In this document: positions 1 to 19,273 of the stretch, one piece after another
Numbering within the stretch: position 1 is the first letter of the stretch
How the letters are laid out: every line of letters starts with the position of its first letter
From: Zygnema cylindricum
Lineage: Eukaryota; Streptophyta; Zygnematophyceae; Zygnematales; Zygnemataceae
DNA: 63,639 nt
Assembly: GCA_037447655.1 (NCBI GenBank)
Contig: JBBHKE010000437.1
Location: 1-63,639 of the forward strand
Direction of reading: 5' to 3'
The notes under the pieces: model-generated
Database searches by the model: none
Seen by the model: the letters and a program-made list of their open reading frames with translations, nothing else
What the model was told of the DNA's origin: nothing
Translations under genes and position numbers: made by a program

Positions 1-60
1 CTCCTTCTCTCCCTCTCCATTTCATTTCTCTCTCACCCTGGACAGCGATCCGTTATATAC

Positions 61-699
61 ATATGTCGCTCCATCTTTGTTCTCACCATACCAGTAGTAT
101 CTTTCTCTCTCCTCCACATATATCACTCCTCCTCCGTGTCCCTGAATTAACTTTCCCTCTGTGTCATACCACGGTTTTCCGGGTCGATAATACCCATTTG
201 GACCCTGTGACAATTCTTCCTCCTTTTCGTTCTCCTGTTCGTTGTCATTCCCATATTTACCGTTGTCGTTTCCGTCCCTGTTTCCGTTTCCGTTTCCGTC
301 GCCGTTTCCGTGCCCAAGACTGTTGTTTATTTTGTTCCTGTTTCCGCTTCCTTTTCCGTTTCCCGTCTTGATCCTATTTTTAATTGTGTGCCAGACTCCC
401 TCGCCAATTCTGTTTGTTCTTTCCTCTCCGTTTCTGTTTCCGTTTCCTATTCTGTTTCCGTTCTCATTTTCGCTTCCGTCTCCGTTTCTGTTTCCGTTTC
501 CGTTGGCTGCAATGGTAGAACTGTCCACAGAAGTGAAATCCTCAGAAACTCGGTTGTGACGTGATGGCAAATGATGACGAAAAGCGTGGTAGAAGTGGAA
601 GGAGGCCACCCAGAGGGCCAAGAGCCAGAGAAGGAGAGCACGAGGACGGAGGAGGAGGGAAGAAGGGAAGAGACGGGAGACCAGACGGCGCTGGACCAT
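61..699 (-). CDS. GH43-like glycosidase, first exon (partial gene)
   Basis: Probably a Golgi type II membrane glycosyl hydrolase of the plant GH43-like group (beta-galactosidase/arabinosidase fold), truncated by the window edge. The start ATG at 699-697 is chosen because it is followed by a basic stretch (MVQRRLVSRLF) and then a hydrophobic anchor (RALLLWLLALWVASF). Next comes an Asn/Gly/Arg-rich stalk of about 100 residues encoded by hexanucleotide repeats. The last 40 residues carry the family signature: RPGKPWYDTEGK, then QGHGGGVIY, then YYWYGENKDGATY. The exon ends at TAT followed by GTATAT, a good donor that falls where related proteins continue with more blade sequence. Upstream in-frame codons to 903 are CT-repeat translation and were not used. 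Family assignment rests on remembered motifs; catalytic residues lie outside the window. Confidence 0.72.
260..512. repeat. (TTTCCG)n-like hexanucleotide repeat inside exon
   Basis: Imperfect TTTCCG/TTTCTG units, read on the minus strand as codons for NGNRNG-type residues. They build the spacer between the membrane anchor and the catalytic domain of the GH43-like gene. Unit variation keeps the frame open. Confidence 0.75.
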
Positions 700-880
700 C
701 CAAGGGGAGAAGAGAGTGGGGGGAGAGGGAGAGAGCATGGGGAGGGAGGCGGATCTGAGAGGGAGAGTAGGGGAGGGGAGGGGAGGTGAGAGGAGGGGAG
801 GGATGGAAGGGAGGGGAGGGATGGAAAGGAGATGGGAGAGAGGGAGGGAGAGGGAGGGTGGGGAGCGTGGGGAGAGAAAG
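700..880. repeat. GA-rich low-complexity tract upstream of the GH43-like start
   Basis: Plus strand is GGGAGA/GAGGGGAG-rich, so the presumed 5' leader of the minus-strand gene is pyrimidine-rich (CTCCC). No clear TATA element was recognised. Confidence 0.6.
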
Positions 881-1084
881 GAAGGTTCAGTTTTTTTTGT
901 CAAGGAATTTAAAACGTTTGACTTTCAAGGGATTTTGTCAGACATAAAACTTTCAAATCCGAGACAACATTGCCAAAGAAATAAAGAAAAAGACAAACGA
1001 AGAAAAGACAAAAGACATGACACGAATATAATAATAGCTCACAAAAGTCTACAGCATTTTGCCACAGTTTACAAATTAGTAATT

Positions 1085-1800
1085 TAGTTTCTTAGAACAA
1101 CATACAATATTTAGTGTGGATCTTCCGAAAAATCGGAATTCATATATAGCGTGGGTTGGAGAATACATGGTGTCAACAGTCTATGGTTGTATACAACATA
1201 CAACATTTAGTGTGGATCTACGTAGTTTAATTTAGTACATCAACATACGACCTTTAGTGTGGATCTTCTCTAAGCTTGGAAATCATTCACATAATATAGC
1301 GTGGATTGGAGAATACATTGTGTCAGACCTCCGCGGTGATATACACATACAACATCTAGTGTGGATCTACAACTCCTAATTTTGTTTATTACGACGACAT
1401 GTAGCATTTAGTGTGGAACATCTGAAAACTTGAAATTCATTCACAGTATATAGTGTGGATTGGACAGCACATGGTGTCACCACTCACTATGGTTATACAC
1501 AACATCCAACATTTAATGTGGATCTTCAATTAGTAGTTTAGTTTATTTCAACAACATACACCATTTAGTGTGGACCTTAAAAAAGCTTGAAATTCATTCA
1601 CATAATATAGTGTAGATTTGGAGGATACATTGTGTCAACACTTTACACAATGGTTGTATAGAACGTACAACATTTAGCGTGGATCTCTTGAATTTAAAAT
1701 TTCGGAATTGAATTTACATAAAATAGTGTGGATAAGGGAACACACTAGGTCGACATTCACACTACGGTCTTCTACCGCACACAACATTTAGTGTGGGTAT
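1085..1800. repeat. Tandem satellite, ~150-157 bp units
   Basis: At least four diverged units begin near 1091, 1240, 1393 and 1550, and a shortened one follows near 1665. Each unit holds the box TTTAGTGTGGATC twice and between them an ATATAGTGTGGATTGG segment followed by GAGAATACATTGTGTCA. Spacing was estimated by eye. No coding potential is evident. Confidence 0.8.
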
Positions 1801-1803
1801 TCA

Positions 1804-1935
1804 AAATGCAGAGAGGGAGAGGGAGAGGGAGCAAAGGGAGAGAAAGGAGAGGAAGAGAAGGGAGAGGAAGAGGAGGGAGAGGAAGAGGAGGGAGAGGAAG
1901 AGGAAGAGGAGGGAGAGGGAGGAGAAAGAGATAGA
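1804..1935. repeat. Purine (GGGAGA/GAGGAA) tract
   Basis: Continuous AG-only sequence of about 130 bases built from GGGAGAGG and AGGAAGAG units, directly after the satellite array. Confidence 0.8.
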
Positions 1936-3210
1936 TTTGTTTGAAATGTCATATGGTATAGCTAGTGACATTAAACATCGAAACTTTTTTTTTTTTTAAG
2001 GACCGTTTTGGCATAAAATTGTAAAATGTTGCGTTCTAAAATAATGATGGCGATGAAGATTTGACCGAATTAACAATATTCAAAAACAAGTATTTTGAAT
2101 TAAAAAAAAAAAAACATTATATCTCCAATTTTGTCGCAAAATTGATGTCTGTTTTCTTTTGTGTTTTTTCGTGTGATATACGGAAATATGAAAAATACGA
2201 AGGATAACAAATACAAAAATATGCAAAACTAATATATACAAAAATATATACATAAAAAAAAACAACATTAAAACAGACCCACAAACTGAAGCTCCAAACT
2301 AAACTAAAATAAAAAAAAAAGTTTTAAAAAAAAATCGTCCTACAGATCAGAAAATTCCAGAAAAAAAAAAAAAAAAAAAAAAGTTTTGTTGTCGTCATAC
2401 GGATCAAAAATTAAAAAAAAAACAAAAAAAAATCGTCGAAAAGAATTAGCCAGCGTTCAGTGCGAGCGAACATGTTCCAATTATCGAATTAAGATTTTAG
2501 AAAAAAAGCTCTAATGTATGGAGTACTTGTCTGGAATGTCACGGAATGTCTGACATTGGATCGAAAGGATCGGATCGTGGTCAGGAGCTTTTGCAGAAGA
2601 GAATCCTTAGTCACGGTCCTGGTGGAAACTGGTCATCCCACACCCTTCAAAAAAAAAAAAGATGAAATTTAAACGCCAAGAATCAAATCTATGTACAAAA
2701 AGGAAAAAAAAAAAAATAATAAAAAAAATAAAATAAATGAAGTGGAACTTTTAAGACTGCGAAGCTGACGTCATGACATATCCCGTGACGTCACGTCACA
2801 TCACGTCACCAGCTCTCTTTCGCCACAAGACGACAAATTCACGAGATGACACGTGGCATTGAATTAGTGGCTCGGGAAACGGAAGAAGATGAGAGATTGG
2901 AGGGGGAAGAAGAAACGACAAAAGAGAAAAAGACAAATTGAGAGGAAAGTCAACACAATAATAATTAAAGTAAGGAAGAAAAAAAAGGATAAAAAAGAGA
3001 AAAAAAGGATAAAAAAGGGGAATATTTTTTATCAAAAAAACACTTCCGTTGGTATTCTCGAAAAGTGGTCAGAATCGGAGTACGAAAAGCTTTCATTTTC
3101 AGTGCGAAATGGAAAAATACGAAATCATTACCTTTTGTAAAGCATTAAAAAAGCTTATTTAAGTTATTATAATTACCTTTTTCCAATTCTCTCTCGTCTA
3201 CCATATATGG
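1936..3210. other. Non-coding A-rich intergenic stretch
   Basis: Many poly-A runs and short lysine/arginine-only reading frames. No family, splice structure or repeat termini were recognised. A TGACGTCA-like motif cluster (GTGACGTCACGTCACATC) lies near 2783-2808, but there is no gene to attach it to. Confidence 0.5.
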
Positions 3211-3212
3211 TA

Positions 3213-3430
3213 CACCGTGTTTCGCTATTCGTGTTAATGTTTTTTTTCGCCACTTAAAACAAATTTTCTCCGTACACACTTGTCGGATTGTGGATCTGAC
3301 GGTTGCGATTGAAAGGCGTGATTCTCAGCTTCCGATTGGCGGTCTCAAATTAAAAATCGTACAAGTGTGTACGGAGAAAAGATGATTTAAGTGGCGAACA
3401 AAATATCAACACTAATAGCGATACACGATG
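3213..3430. mobile_element. TA-flanked foldback MITE, copy 1
   Basis: About 220 bp with long imperfect terminal inverted repeats. The left arm reads TACACCGTGTTTCGCTATTC, and the right arm read in reverse gives TGCATCGTGTATCGCTATTA. Both arms continue with GTGTTRAT, a T-run, TTCGCCACTTAAA and CTCCGTACACACTTGT. The terminal pattern matches other elements at 42743, 48033, 54345, 56505 and 56716, which identifies a family. No coding capacity. Confidence 0.8.
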
Positions 3431-5203
3431 CATTTCTAACGACACCAACCGGCATGGAATCGGCATCGTCCGATTCGTTATATCGAATACGGTGTCGGTC
3501 ACTTATAAAAATCGGAATCGTATCGGCGACATGACGATTTTTATAACACGGGCCGACGACGTACTTGGAAGCAATCGAAGGGTTAAGGGATTATGCGAGG
3601 CATGGAGCCGTTGATGGAGATTGCTCATTTTACTTTAACCGCTGGATGTACGGACAAAATTCTGGTATTTCCCGCCCGAAAATTGTCCTTTTATAGGACT
3701 GGAGCTGCTTCGATTGGACTCACGAACAATGCGTATTTCACACGTGCGAAAACGAACGTTTTCCATTTTTCCCAACCTTCAATACCGGCCTAGGAACAGT
3801 GGACCGCCCGGTTTTTCGAAGACTTCCTTGAGACGTGTAATGACCGCAGCTATTTGACTTTTCGAGCGTGACCGTCGCTGCCCACGTGGCAGGTCTGTTC
3901 ATGCAGACAAAAGTATAAAAGCAGACAGCTTCTACTGCTTTACGCTTAACGGCTTACAGCGAATTCGCAACATATACATTGACAAGATCGTAGCAGGATC
4001 GGCCGTACAAAGGTATTGCCGCTTTGTCGTACACATAAATTACTTCCGCGGACGAAAAAATCGCGTCACGCTTCGCGAACCAACATTTCCTCGCAATCGA
4101 CCAGCGTGCGACTCGAACAAATGAATACCGGTCGGCGCTCGCACCAAACCGAACCGACACAAAAGTACAGTACAGTACCGAACGAAACAAAACTTAACTG
4201 ACGCGAACCGAACCAAAATTTGACTGCACGATTTCGGCCGACGCCGATTCGCCCAATATCCTAACATATCGCTGTCAATGTATGTATGTTGATTCGTAAA
4301 TAGCGTGGCTCGATTTCGTCGCGCGTGACGACGCTCATTTATTACATTTAATATCAAATGATATTTCTACGCCGGTTCGTTTTATTATAAAAGTTTATTT
4401 CGTTTCGTGCGTTATAATATTTCCGTACGAAACTTATAATACTTACAGTTTCAATAGGTTTTGTTTCACTTTGCGTCTAAGTTCAATGTAACACTTAGAC
4501 GATTCAATTTCAATTTTGCGGCTAAGTGCTCTCAACGTGGAGCTCACATAACGACAAAAAGTTACTGTCTGCAACCATTTTATTTACATGTGGTCGTCGC
4601 CGTTTTGTTATCGTAAACGCTCGCCGGCCGTGTGAATTGCTAATTTTATTATGACGGTCGACGTTCGCAAGCGCGGCAAAATTTTAAGTACTCTATATTG
4701 GGTTATGTCGGCAATAAATATCCGCGCTGAAATTATAAACACTAAATTACGTAGTCGTACAGAATCTGTCAGCCCGTATAGTTTTTGACGTCATTATGAC
4801 GTTAGTATTATTTGTCGCGCTGAATGTCAGCTGATGTTCACACTGACGACGATGCTGTCCGACGGACGAGAGTTATGCGAACGGCTTTTTTTTCGATGTG
4901 ATTGATTTTTCGTTTAGTGCGATTTCACGTGCGAGCGCGATTGTATTAAATCATTATTTGTACCTTTTTACTTAAAAAAGTACAATTTTGCACGGTCGAA
5001 CATCGTCCGTACTCCACACTATTTAAAACGAACCTATATTACAATTCTGTTACGCTAATTAAACTTACCTAAATTAGAATAATGAAAAAATTAGAATCAT
5101 TTACTCTATTTGATGTGATAGAGTCGAAATTTCGAGCGACCGAATAGAGTAATTTACTCTAATTACGATTCGCGGTGTACTGTACAGTCTTGAACTGAGA
5201 ATT
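3431..5203. other. Intergenic repeat-derived DNA without recognisable gene
   Basis: Contains a small hairpin at about 3505-3546 (TATAAAAATCG facing CGATTTTTATA) and a TATAAAA motif near 3911. The right end of a TA-flanked family member stops at about 5176 (ATTACGATTCGCGGTG then TA). The stretch 4890-5176 resembles 57010-57269 (shared CTTAAAAA, GTACGGT, ACATCG, CCGTAC and CCACAC order). No credible coding region was seen. Confidence 0.5.
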
Positions 5204-5989
5204 ATAGTGTTGTGTATCGGTAAAAAACTTATCGCGATAACACCGATACCGATCGTTATCGGTTACCGAACGGTCATAGGTCCCGATATATCGGTCTGGG
5301 ACCAACAAATTCCATATCGGCGATAACTTTTTAAAAATATGGTATGCGTACAATAGTACTATATAGCATACTGTATTATATTATTTTCATTATATAGCGT
5401 GGAATGCCACGTATAAGAATCTGTTCCGCGTATCTATTTAACTGAAAATTTTAACGGACAGCGCTGCACATAAACGTAGACAATATAAGTTAATACTTTA
5501 TTGTTATAAAACTATACTATCGAAACGAAAAAAATAAAATACACAGTAAAATTTCTGAATCAAACTTTTTCCAAAAAAAGACGAACAGACTGAAAGAAGA
5601 AGACGAACACACCTGTCAGACTGCCGCCATTTCCGAACGCCATATTTTGAAAATTCTAGCAGCAGGAATTTTGAAAACCCCCTTAAATTATGAATAATGA
5701 TGGAAAAATCGCGATTTTTTACCGGAATCGAGAGTAAGGGGGTCCGCTACGCGTCCGCGGAATACGACGTACAGTTGCGTGTACAGGCCGTACATTTATC
5801 TGTAAGGTCCGTATAGTTATCGCCGATAGTTATCGTTATCAGCATTATCGCCGATAAGTACCCGATATTATCGGCTACTTATCGGCGATAAGATCGATGT
5901 CGATATATCGTACCAATATATCGATTATCGGGAACCCGAAAAAAGGTCCATATCGATTATCGGTAAATCCTTACCGATACACAACACTA
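5204..5989. mobile_element. Non-autonomous hAT-like DNA transposon
   Basis: A 786-bp element with perfect 19-bp terminal inverted repeats TAGTGTTGTGTATCGGTAA, flanked by a perfect 7-bp direct repeat AGAATTA (5197-5203 and 5990-5996). Many TATCGG/CCGATA copies cluster near both ends, as expected of subterminal transposase-binding repeats. hAT termini commonly begin YAG-G and target duplications are usually 8 bp, so the 7-bp duplication is a slight misfit. No transposase is encoded, so it would need one in trans. Confidence 0.8.
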
Positions 5990-6198
5990 AGAATTACACA
6001 CTTATAGAAACGAAACGTATTTTATTATTATCGTACGGAAATTCTGCCCAATCAAATCGAAAAACTGATTCTGCGACGTTTGGCAAATCTACATATGGTG
6101 TGAATATTGGTGATTAATATCGAATCGGCAAGTATCGGCTGGATGCGTTTGAAAGGGGGGAGAGTTTTGAAAAGGGAAAAAATAATTAAATTGATTTA

Positions 6199-11193
<4,995 letters not shown>

Positions 11194-12689
11194 ATAAAAC
11201 CAATCTTTTTTTTCTTTTTTTTTCCTTTTTTCTTTCTTTGTATATTTTGTTGAAGGATGGAAATTGGATAGAACTTGTATGAAGCTATCTTTTTGTTTTT
11301 TTTTTAGGTTTTTGAATTTACATTTTAATACTGTAGTGCAGTCTATACAGTTTTTTGGTTTTAGGTTTAAATACAAAAAAAAAAAAATGTTAACCTGTAC
11401 AAAGAGCCACTATTAGAGTGGATTGTTAATTTGGATAAATCGATAATAGTGTAATCCACATTATTTTATGTACGTATATTATGAAGTTGATTTCTAGTTG
11501 TTTATTTTTCCTTTTTTTTATATAACATGCATTTTTAATAATGAACTTATGTGTTAAACATTTTTTTTTTTAAATTTGTGTACAAACCTGAAATAGTGTA
11601 ATGCATCGGTGCACTTTTTTTTTTCCCATTTAATTTTTTCTATTTTTTTTGGCATTTTTTGGTGTTTTTCTGACTACATTCATCTCATTATTTTGTATCT
11701 TCATGAAGTTTTCTGAGTCTTTACCACTTTTGTCTCCAAAAACGACAAAAAAAAATTGGATGTATGTGAAGTTTTGTTTAAAAAAAAACAGAAAACTTGC
11801 AATGGCCATTTTGGAAAATAACTTTTGAAGGGTTTTTGGAGGGAAAAAAAAAAATTTTTTAAAAAAAGAACCTGTTAAACCTACAAAAAAAAAAAAAAGG
11901 TTATTTAAACACAGTGAAACATGATTTTGAAAACGAGAAACGGTTAAAAACAATAAAAAAAGAAAAAACAAGAAAAAAAGTTCTTTTGTTTTGTTAAATA
12001 AATGAAAATGTTACCAAAAAGGAAAATGAAGAATCGTACGAAAATTTAAAATGACTGTAAACGATAAATTGAAAGGTGATGATGAAGGTGAATTACCAAA
12101 GTAAAGCAAGAAAATGTTATATTTTTGGGCCAAAAACATAAACGTTATTTTGAAATGTGAGGTGATGGGGCAAAGATAGAGAAATACAACAAAAAAAATG
12201 ACAATTTGAGAAATATGACAGAAAATGACAATTTGCGAAATATGACAAAAAATGACAATCTGAGAAATATACAAAAAAATGGACAAGGTAGATTGGAAAT
12301 GACCTAATTTGCTCATCATTATTAGAGTTGCATTTTTTGTAAAATTTTCTAATCACAATGTCCTATGGTACACAAAATGAGGTCTCGCAAACTTAGTGCA
12401 CCACAGTATTGGTTATCAACTCGTTTTTAGGGTTTTAAGCTTAAAAAAACAATGTTTTTGTTCTTTACTAATAGGTTCTTGGTGGCATTTGATGTAAAGA
12501 TAGTGTATAACAGTCATCTAAAATGTTGGTGTTATTTGCATAACACGATATTGAACACTTGAAAGCAATGTGTTTGCACAAATAATACTACACTAATGAG
12601 GACAAAAAGTTAAACAAAAAAATTAAAATAACAAACAAATTTGAGTGCAACAATTGAAATTCAACAGTCTAACTCTATTAAAAACATTG
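11194..12689. other. AT-rich intergenic DNA
   Basis: Downstream of the transferase stop. Poly-T and poly-A runs and short aromatic-rich frames only. It holds the mini-repeat at 12198-12285 and no recognisable gene. Confidence 0.6.
12198..12285. repeat. Three-copy ~30-bp minisatellite
   Basis: Three units of the form ATGACAATTTGAGAAATATG with small changes follow each other head to tail. Confidence 0.75.
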
Positions 12690-14254
12690 TTATTCATAAG
12701 TTAACCCGTCATTGCGAGTAGCTCCTCCAATTTTTGAAACCGTAACAGCTTTCGTTGAAATTCTCTCACAAGATCCCTGTTTTATCGGTTCACTAGAAAT
12801 AACTAAAGCCTCTTTTAATTCCCGCCGTACTCCCTTAAATTTTTCCGCCCTATTTTTTTCTAAAAAATCTATAGCTTTTGTTAAATCCCACCTTTGAGCT
12901 TTCATCAACTTTTCAATACAAACCACAATTTTAAAGCCTCGAACCCATCTTATCTTTTCACCCGGTGCCCATACTAAAAACCGAGATCCTTTTTTTTTAT
13001 TTTTTTGTTTGGGTCTGATCTAACAACAACCTAATTAATTGGAGGTTGCCCATTCAAACCATAGTGGTACTTATTAAAAATTAGTATGCTATTCACATTA
13101 CTTTTGTAACTCTGTACGGTATATCCACTCCAATTTTCCCAATCAATTTGAAATGTACGAAGGTCGGCACAAACCTGATAAACGACACAAACCGGAAATT
13201 TGTCAGAATGGATAGGGGAGACGGGTACAATAGATGTAGGAGTCGGAAAAAGAGGAAAATGAGGAGAAAAAGGAGGAGCTGGAGGATGGAAATGGGGAGT
13301 ATCAACACCAAAAAGAGTAGGGTAGGGGTAAATTGGTTGATGGAAATCGACCAATGTGATTTGGAACGGAAAGGATTGGGTACGAGGTACGAGCCATTGA
13401 AGATAATATAGGAGGGATGGACAAAAGAGGAAGAGGAGGAGGAGGCAAAGAGAGATGGGGAGGGGGAGGAGGAGGAGGACAGAATAGAGAAAAGGGGGGC
13501 GAGTGGGCGGACTGGTGGTTAGGGAAGGGGGAGGGGAGAGTGGGAGACCTAGTGGTTTGGGAGGGAGGAGGGAGGAGGGGGAGGGGGAGGGGCAAAAGAG
13601 GGATGCGCAAGAAGAGAAGTTGCATGCATGAAAACTTGTAATGCCTCTAATACTTTTGATTTGGGAGAACCCACCTTCAAGTTGACGTTCCATTGAAACG
13701 AGCCTCGTGTCAATCATGATCATGAACCTTTCGACCGTCTTAACCAAATTTGCCACAGTATTTTCAAGACTTTCCATTTTTCTTAAGACGGACGGAAGAG
13801 CATCGACTCCTATTCGTATCGCGTGAAGTTCGGTTTTCACCTCCGCTAGAATATTAACATCTGCAAAATTGACATTTTTGACAAACCATTAAAACATATA
13901 TAAGTGCGGTAAAGAATCGATAAATTTTTGAGGATGAGATAGAGCAAAAAACACACGTGATAAAAAGATGGTTGTTCACACTTTACCATGGACCTCGATA
14001 TTAGGTCGTATCCTTCGCCCATCGCTGTCCCCGTCTCCTTCTCGACTCGCTTGTAAATCTTCTTCTCCACTCGCTTGATTCGTTGGAATTGCATGTTTAC
14101 GTTTTTTTCCACTACCGGTGTTTTCCTCATTATCTTCATCGGTTCCTTTGGATCGCGAATGCGTAACGCGTTCAGTATCATCCCTATTCACATAGTGGAA
14201 AGGCAGTCTCGTAGGTATAGTGCTATTCGTGGGAGCGACTAGGGTGTTCTCCAT
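12690..14254 (-). CDS. Hypothetical three-exon coiled-coil protein
   Basis: Function not recognised. Proposed exons 14254-13987, 13860-13675 and 12973-12690 join with matching phases (1 then 1) at GT-AG sites and give about 245 aa. Residues 1-89 are polar and acidic with a possible nuclear signal (SGKKRKHA). Exon 2 has a heptad-like helix (LPSVLRKMESLENTVANLVK) that looks like a coiled coil. Exon 3 (WAPGEKIRWVRGFKI, then KLMKAQRWDLTKAIDFLEKN) looks helical and basic. Intron 2 contains a CT tract; reading on through it gives a Pro/Ser/Leu frame that I regard as unspliced repeat. It could be a domesticated or decaying repeat ORF. The exon 2-3 junction is the least certain. Confidence 0.5.
13405..13600. 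repeat. Purine tract (GGAGGA) in intron of hypothetical gene
   Basis: GGGAGGGGGAGG-type sequence on the plus strand, pyrimidine on the sense strand of the minus-strand gene. Confidence 0.7.
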
Positions 14255-14599
14255 GTTACAAAAATTGTAGAGTAGCCACAATAAGGTGGCGGCGGTGATA
14301 AAAAACTGAAACATAAGAGCATCATTAAAATATTCTTAATCTTTCCATCACAGAAAATACAGATTACAATATTAAAAAAAACGAGGAAGAACAATAATAC
14401 TGAAAAAGGATGAAAATAATAATAACTCATTATACTAACAATAAGAAGAATTAGACAAAAATAAAATACAATCAATGAAATAAATATAATATAATTAGAA
14501 AGATAACAATAAGATAAATATAAAGAAAAGTAAAAAAGATAACAAGAAAAAGAACAAGAAGAAGGAGAATAATAATGAACACAAAAGAACAAGAACATG

Positions 14600-17650
<3,051 letters not shown>

Positions 17651-17652
17651 TA

Positions 17653-17985
17653 CTGAAATACAATTAAAGCATTCTTTACTTTTCTATACTACTTTAGAGT
17701 CCTAAACGCTATGCTATAAGTCTAGTACTCTGGTTTAGCGTTTTGTACTTTACTTAGTGGTTTGTGCATACCTTTGTTAAGGTAGTTGATTCTTTCGTAG
17801 GAATTTGTTTTAGACTTTAATTCTTTTTAGCATAACTAGTTGTACCTCTTTAAGTTACGCCTAGATTAGATTTACCTTTTAGAGCCTTTTCGGCTACCCT
17901 TTTTTCTTGTCTTACTATTAGACTCCCTTTTGTCTTCGTGTAATGTTATTCAATTGAAAAGAGACTCAAGCGACAAAATTCTCCC
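17653..17985 (+). repeat. Copia B left LTR (right boundary approximate)
   Basis: Shares long stretches with 28557-28840 and with the inverted relic at 34560-34720. The true right edge is unclear because the following copy (C) continues with the same internal sequence. Confidence 0.7.
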
Positions 17986-18271
17986 TTATTTTCTTTATTT
18001 GTCGTTACTCTCTCTTGTCTTTTCTATCTTTGGCCTTCTTTTCACTTTGGCCTCTTTTGCTATTTTGTCATATTACCTTTTTTTGGCTTATTATGGCCCA
18101 CACATTCAAAAGGTTATGGGCCCACCCCTTTCTCTGTCTCAAACTCCGTACCTAAATTTCAGGGCGATAACTTTTAAAACTGGAAGTTTCAAGTCCAACA
18201 TTTTTTTTCTTTTGAGAAGATTTGGGACCACGTTAATAGCACTGTAACGATACCTGTCTTTCCTGCCGCCG

Positions 18272-18615
18272 ATGACGCCACCTTTGTTGCCGTCCAATGA
18301 TGCCACCTTTGCTGCCGTCCAGACAGCTGTCGCTTCGTGGAGGAAAAAAGATTCTGTAGCTTTTTCTTTGGACGGACAGATCGCGAATCGTATTCGTGCA
18401 GCGACAACTTCCAATGAGGCGTGGCAAATTTTGTGCAGCGCTTACGAAACTGACACGTGGCCACATCGTTTAGCGTTACATCGACAATTCAACGGTGCTA
18501 AAAAGATCAAAGAGAATCCATGAATGTTTTTATTCAACGAAATGAATCGTTGGCCGGCCGCCTAAAGTGTATTAATTACACTGTCACTCATGAAGATCTG
18601 ATAAGTACTACTTTG
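18272..18615 (+). pseudogene. Copia B gag, 5' part
   Basis: Encodes a UBN2-type gag helical domain (NRIRAATTSNEAWQILCSAY, then ETDTWPHRLALHRQF) and, after a frameshift near 18520, CINYTVTHEDLIS. The reading stops exactly where element A enters. A parallel uninterrupted version is at 28995-29500. Confidence 0.8.
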
Positions 18616-19239
18616 TGTAGGATCTTTGAAATAAATAATCACAACATTAACTCACAGAGAATTCACAAGGATACACTGATTTCATACACAGCGGAAGCTC
18701 ATAGATAAAAAGAAAATTCAGCCAAAAAGGTTTATATGTGTTTTTGGCCAAAGCCTTTTTACATCATCTCATATTTCTCTCTTTCAATCTCTTACTCAAA
18801 AATATTAATTTCTGCAGTAGTAATCTGCAGACTATATACCTTCTCTAACTAGCTAACAAAGGTAACAACCAAAGCTAGCATTGCGGTAATCTTCCATCTC
18901 CTTCCTGGCAAAGAGCACTGAGAAGAAATTTCCACGAAGGAAGGCGTACACGCCTTCTCCTTCTAGAAAGCGAAACTCCAAAAGAGAAGTTTCGTGCGTG
19001 TGCACGAAATGAGCACCTGCACACGAAATAACTCACCTGCACGTAAAACAAAAGTGACGCGAAACGTGCGTAAACAAAAAGTGACGCGAAACGAAATAGT
19101 ATGTTTCGTTCGCGAATATCTCAAATAGTACCGCGAAACGTCATCGTACATTTCGTACGATGACGTGGTACTTCACGTCAACAATAAATTATTGGTGTGA
19201 CGCTTCGCGAAGTGTCGCGAAAACGACAATATCTCAACA
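18616..19239 (-). repeat. Copia A left LTR (3' LTR of the minus-strand element)
   Basis: 624 bp beginning TGTAGGATC and ending CTCAACA. It holds several dyads: a stem CGTCATCGTAC/GTACGATGACG with a 5-base loop near 19140-19166, GAAGGCGT/ACGCCTTC near 18940-18960, and repeated CGCGAAACG/TTTCGT words. These may be transcription factor sites. Confidence 0.95.
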
Positions 19240-19252
19240 ATCCCCCTCTTAT
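19240..19252 (-). other. Polypurine tract of copia A
   Basis: Minus-strand reading AAGAGGGGGAT lies immediately before the 3' LTR, the expected plus-strand DNA primer site for reverse transcription. Confidence 0.75.
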
Positions 19253-19273
19253 TGTCGGAATCGCCAAAACTCC

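Noticed and set aside
1085-1800. CRISPR-like array
   Set aside because: Units are long, diverged and contiguous, without short identical repeats and unique spacers; the window is eukaryotic.
3954-4357. Overlapping minus-strand frames near 4 kb
   Set aside because: Mutually overlapping in different frames with skewed Arg/Ser/Phe content; nothing recognisable.
13302-13625. Pro/Leu-rich frame in the hypothetical gene
   Set aside because: It is the CT tract of intron 2 read through; splicing around it gives consistent phases.
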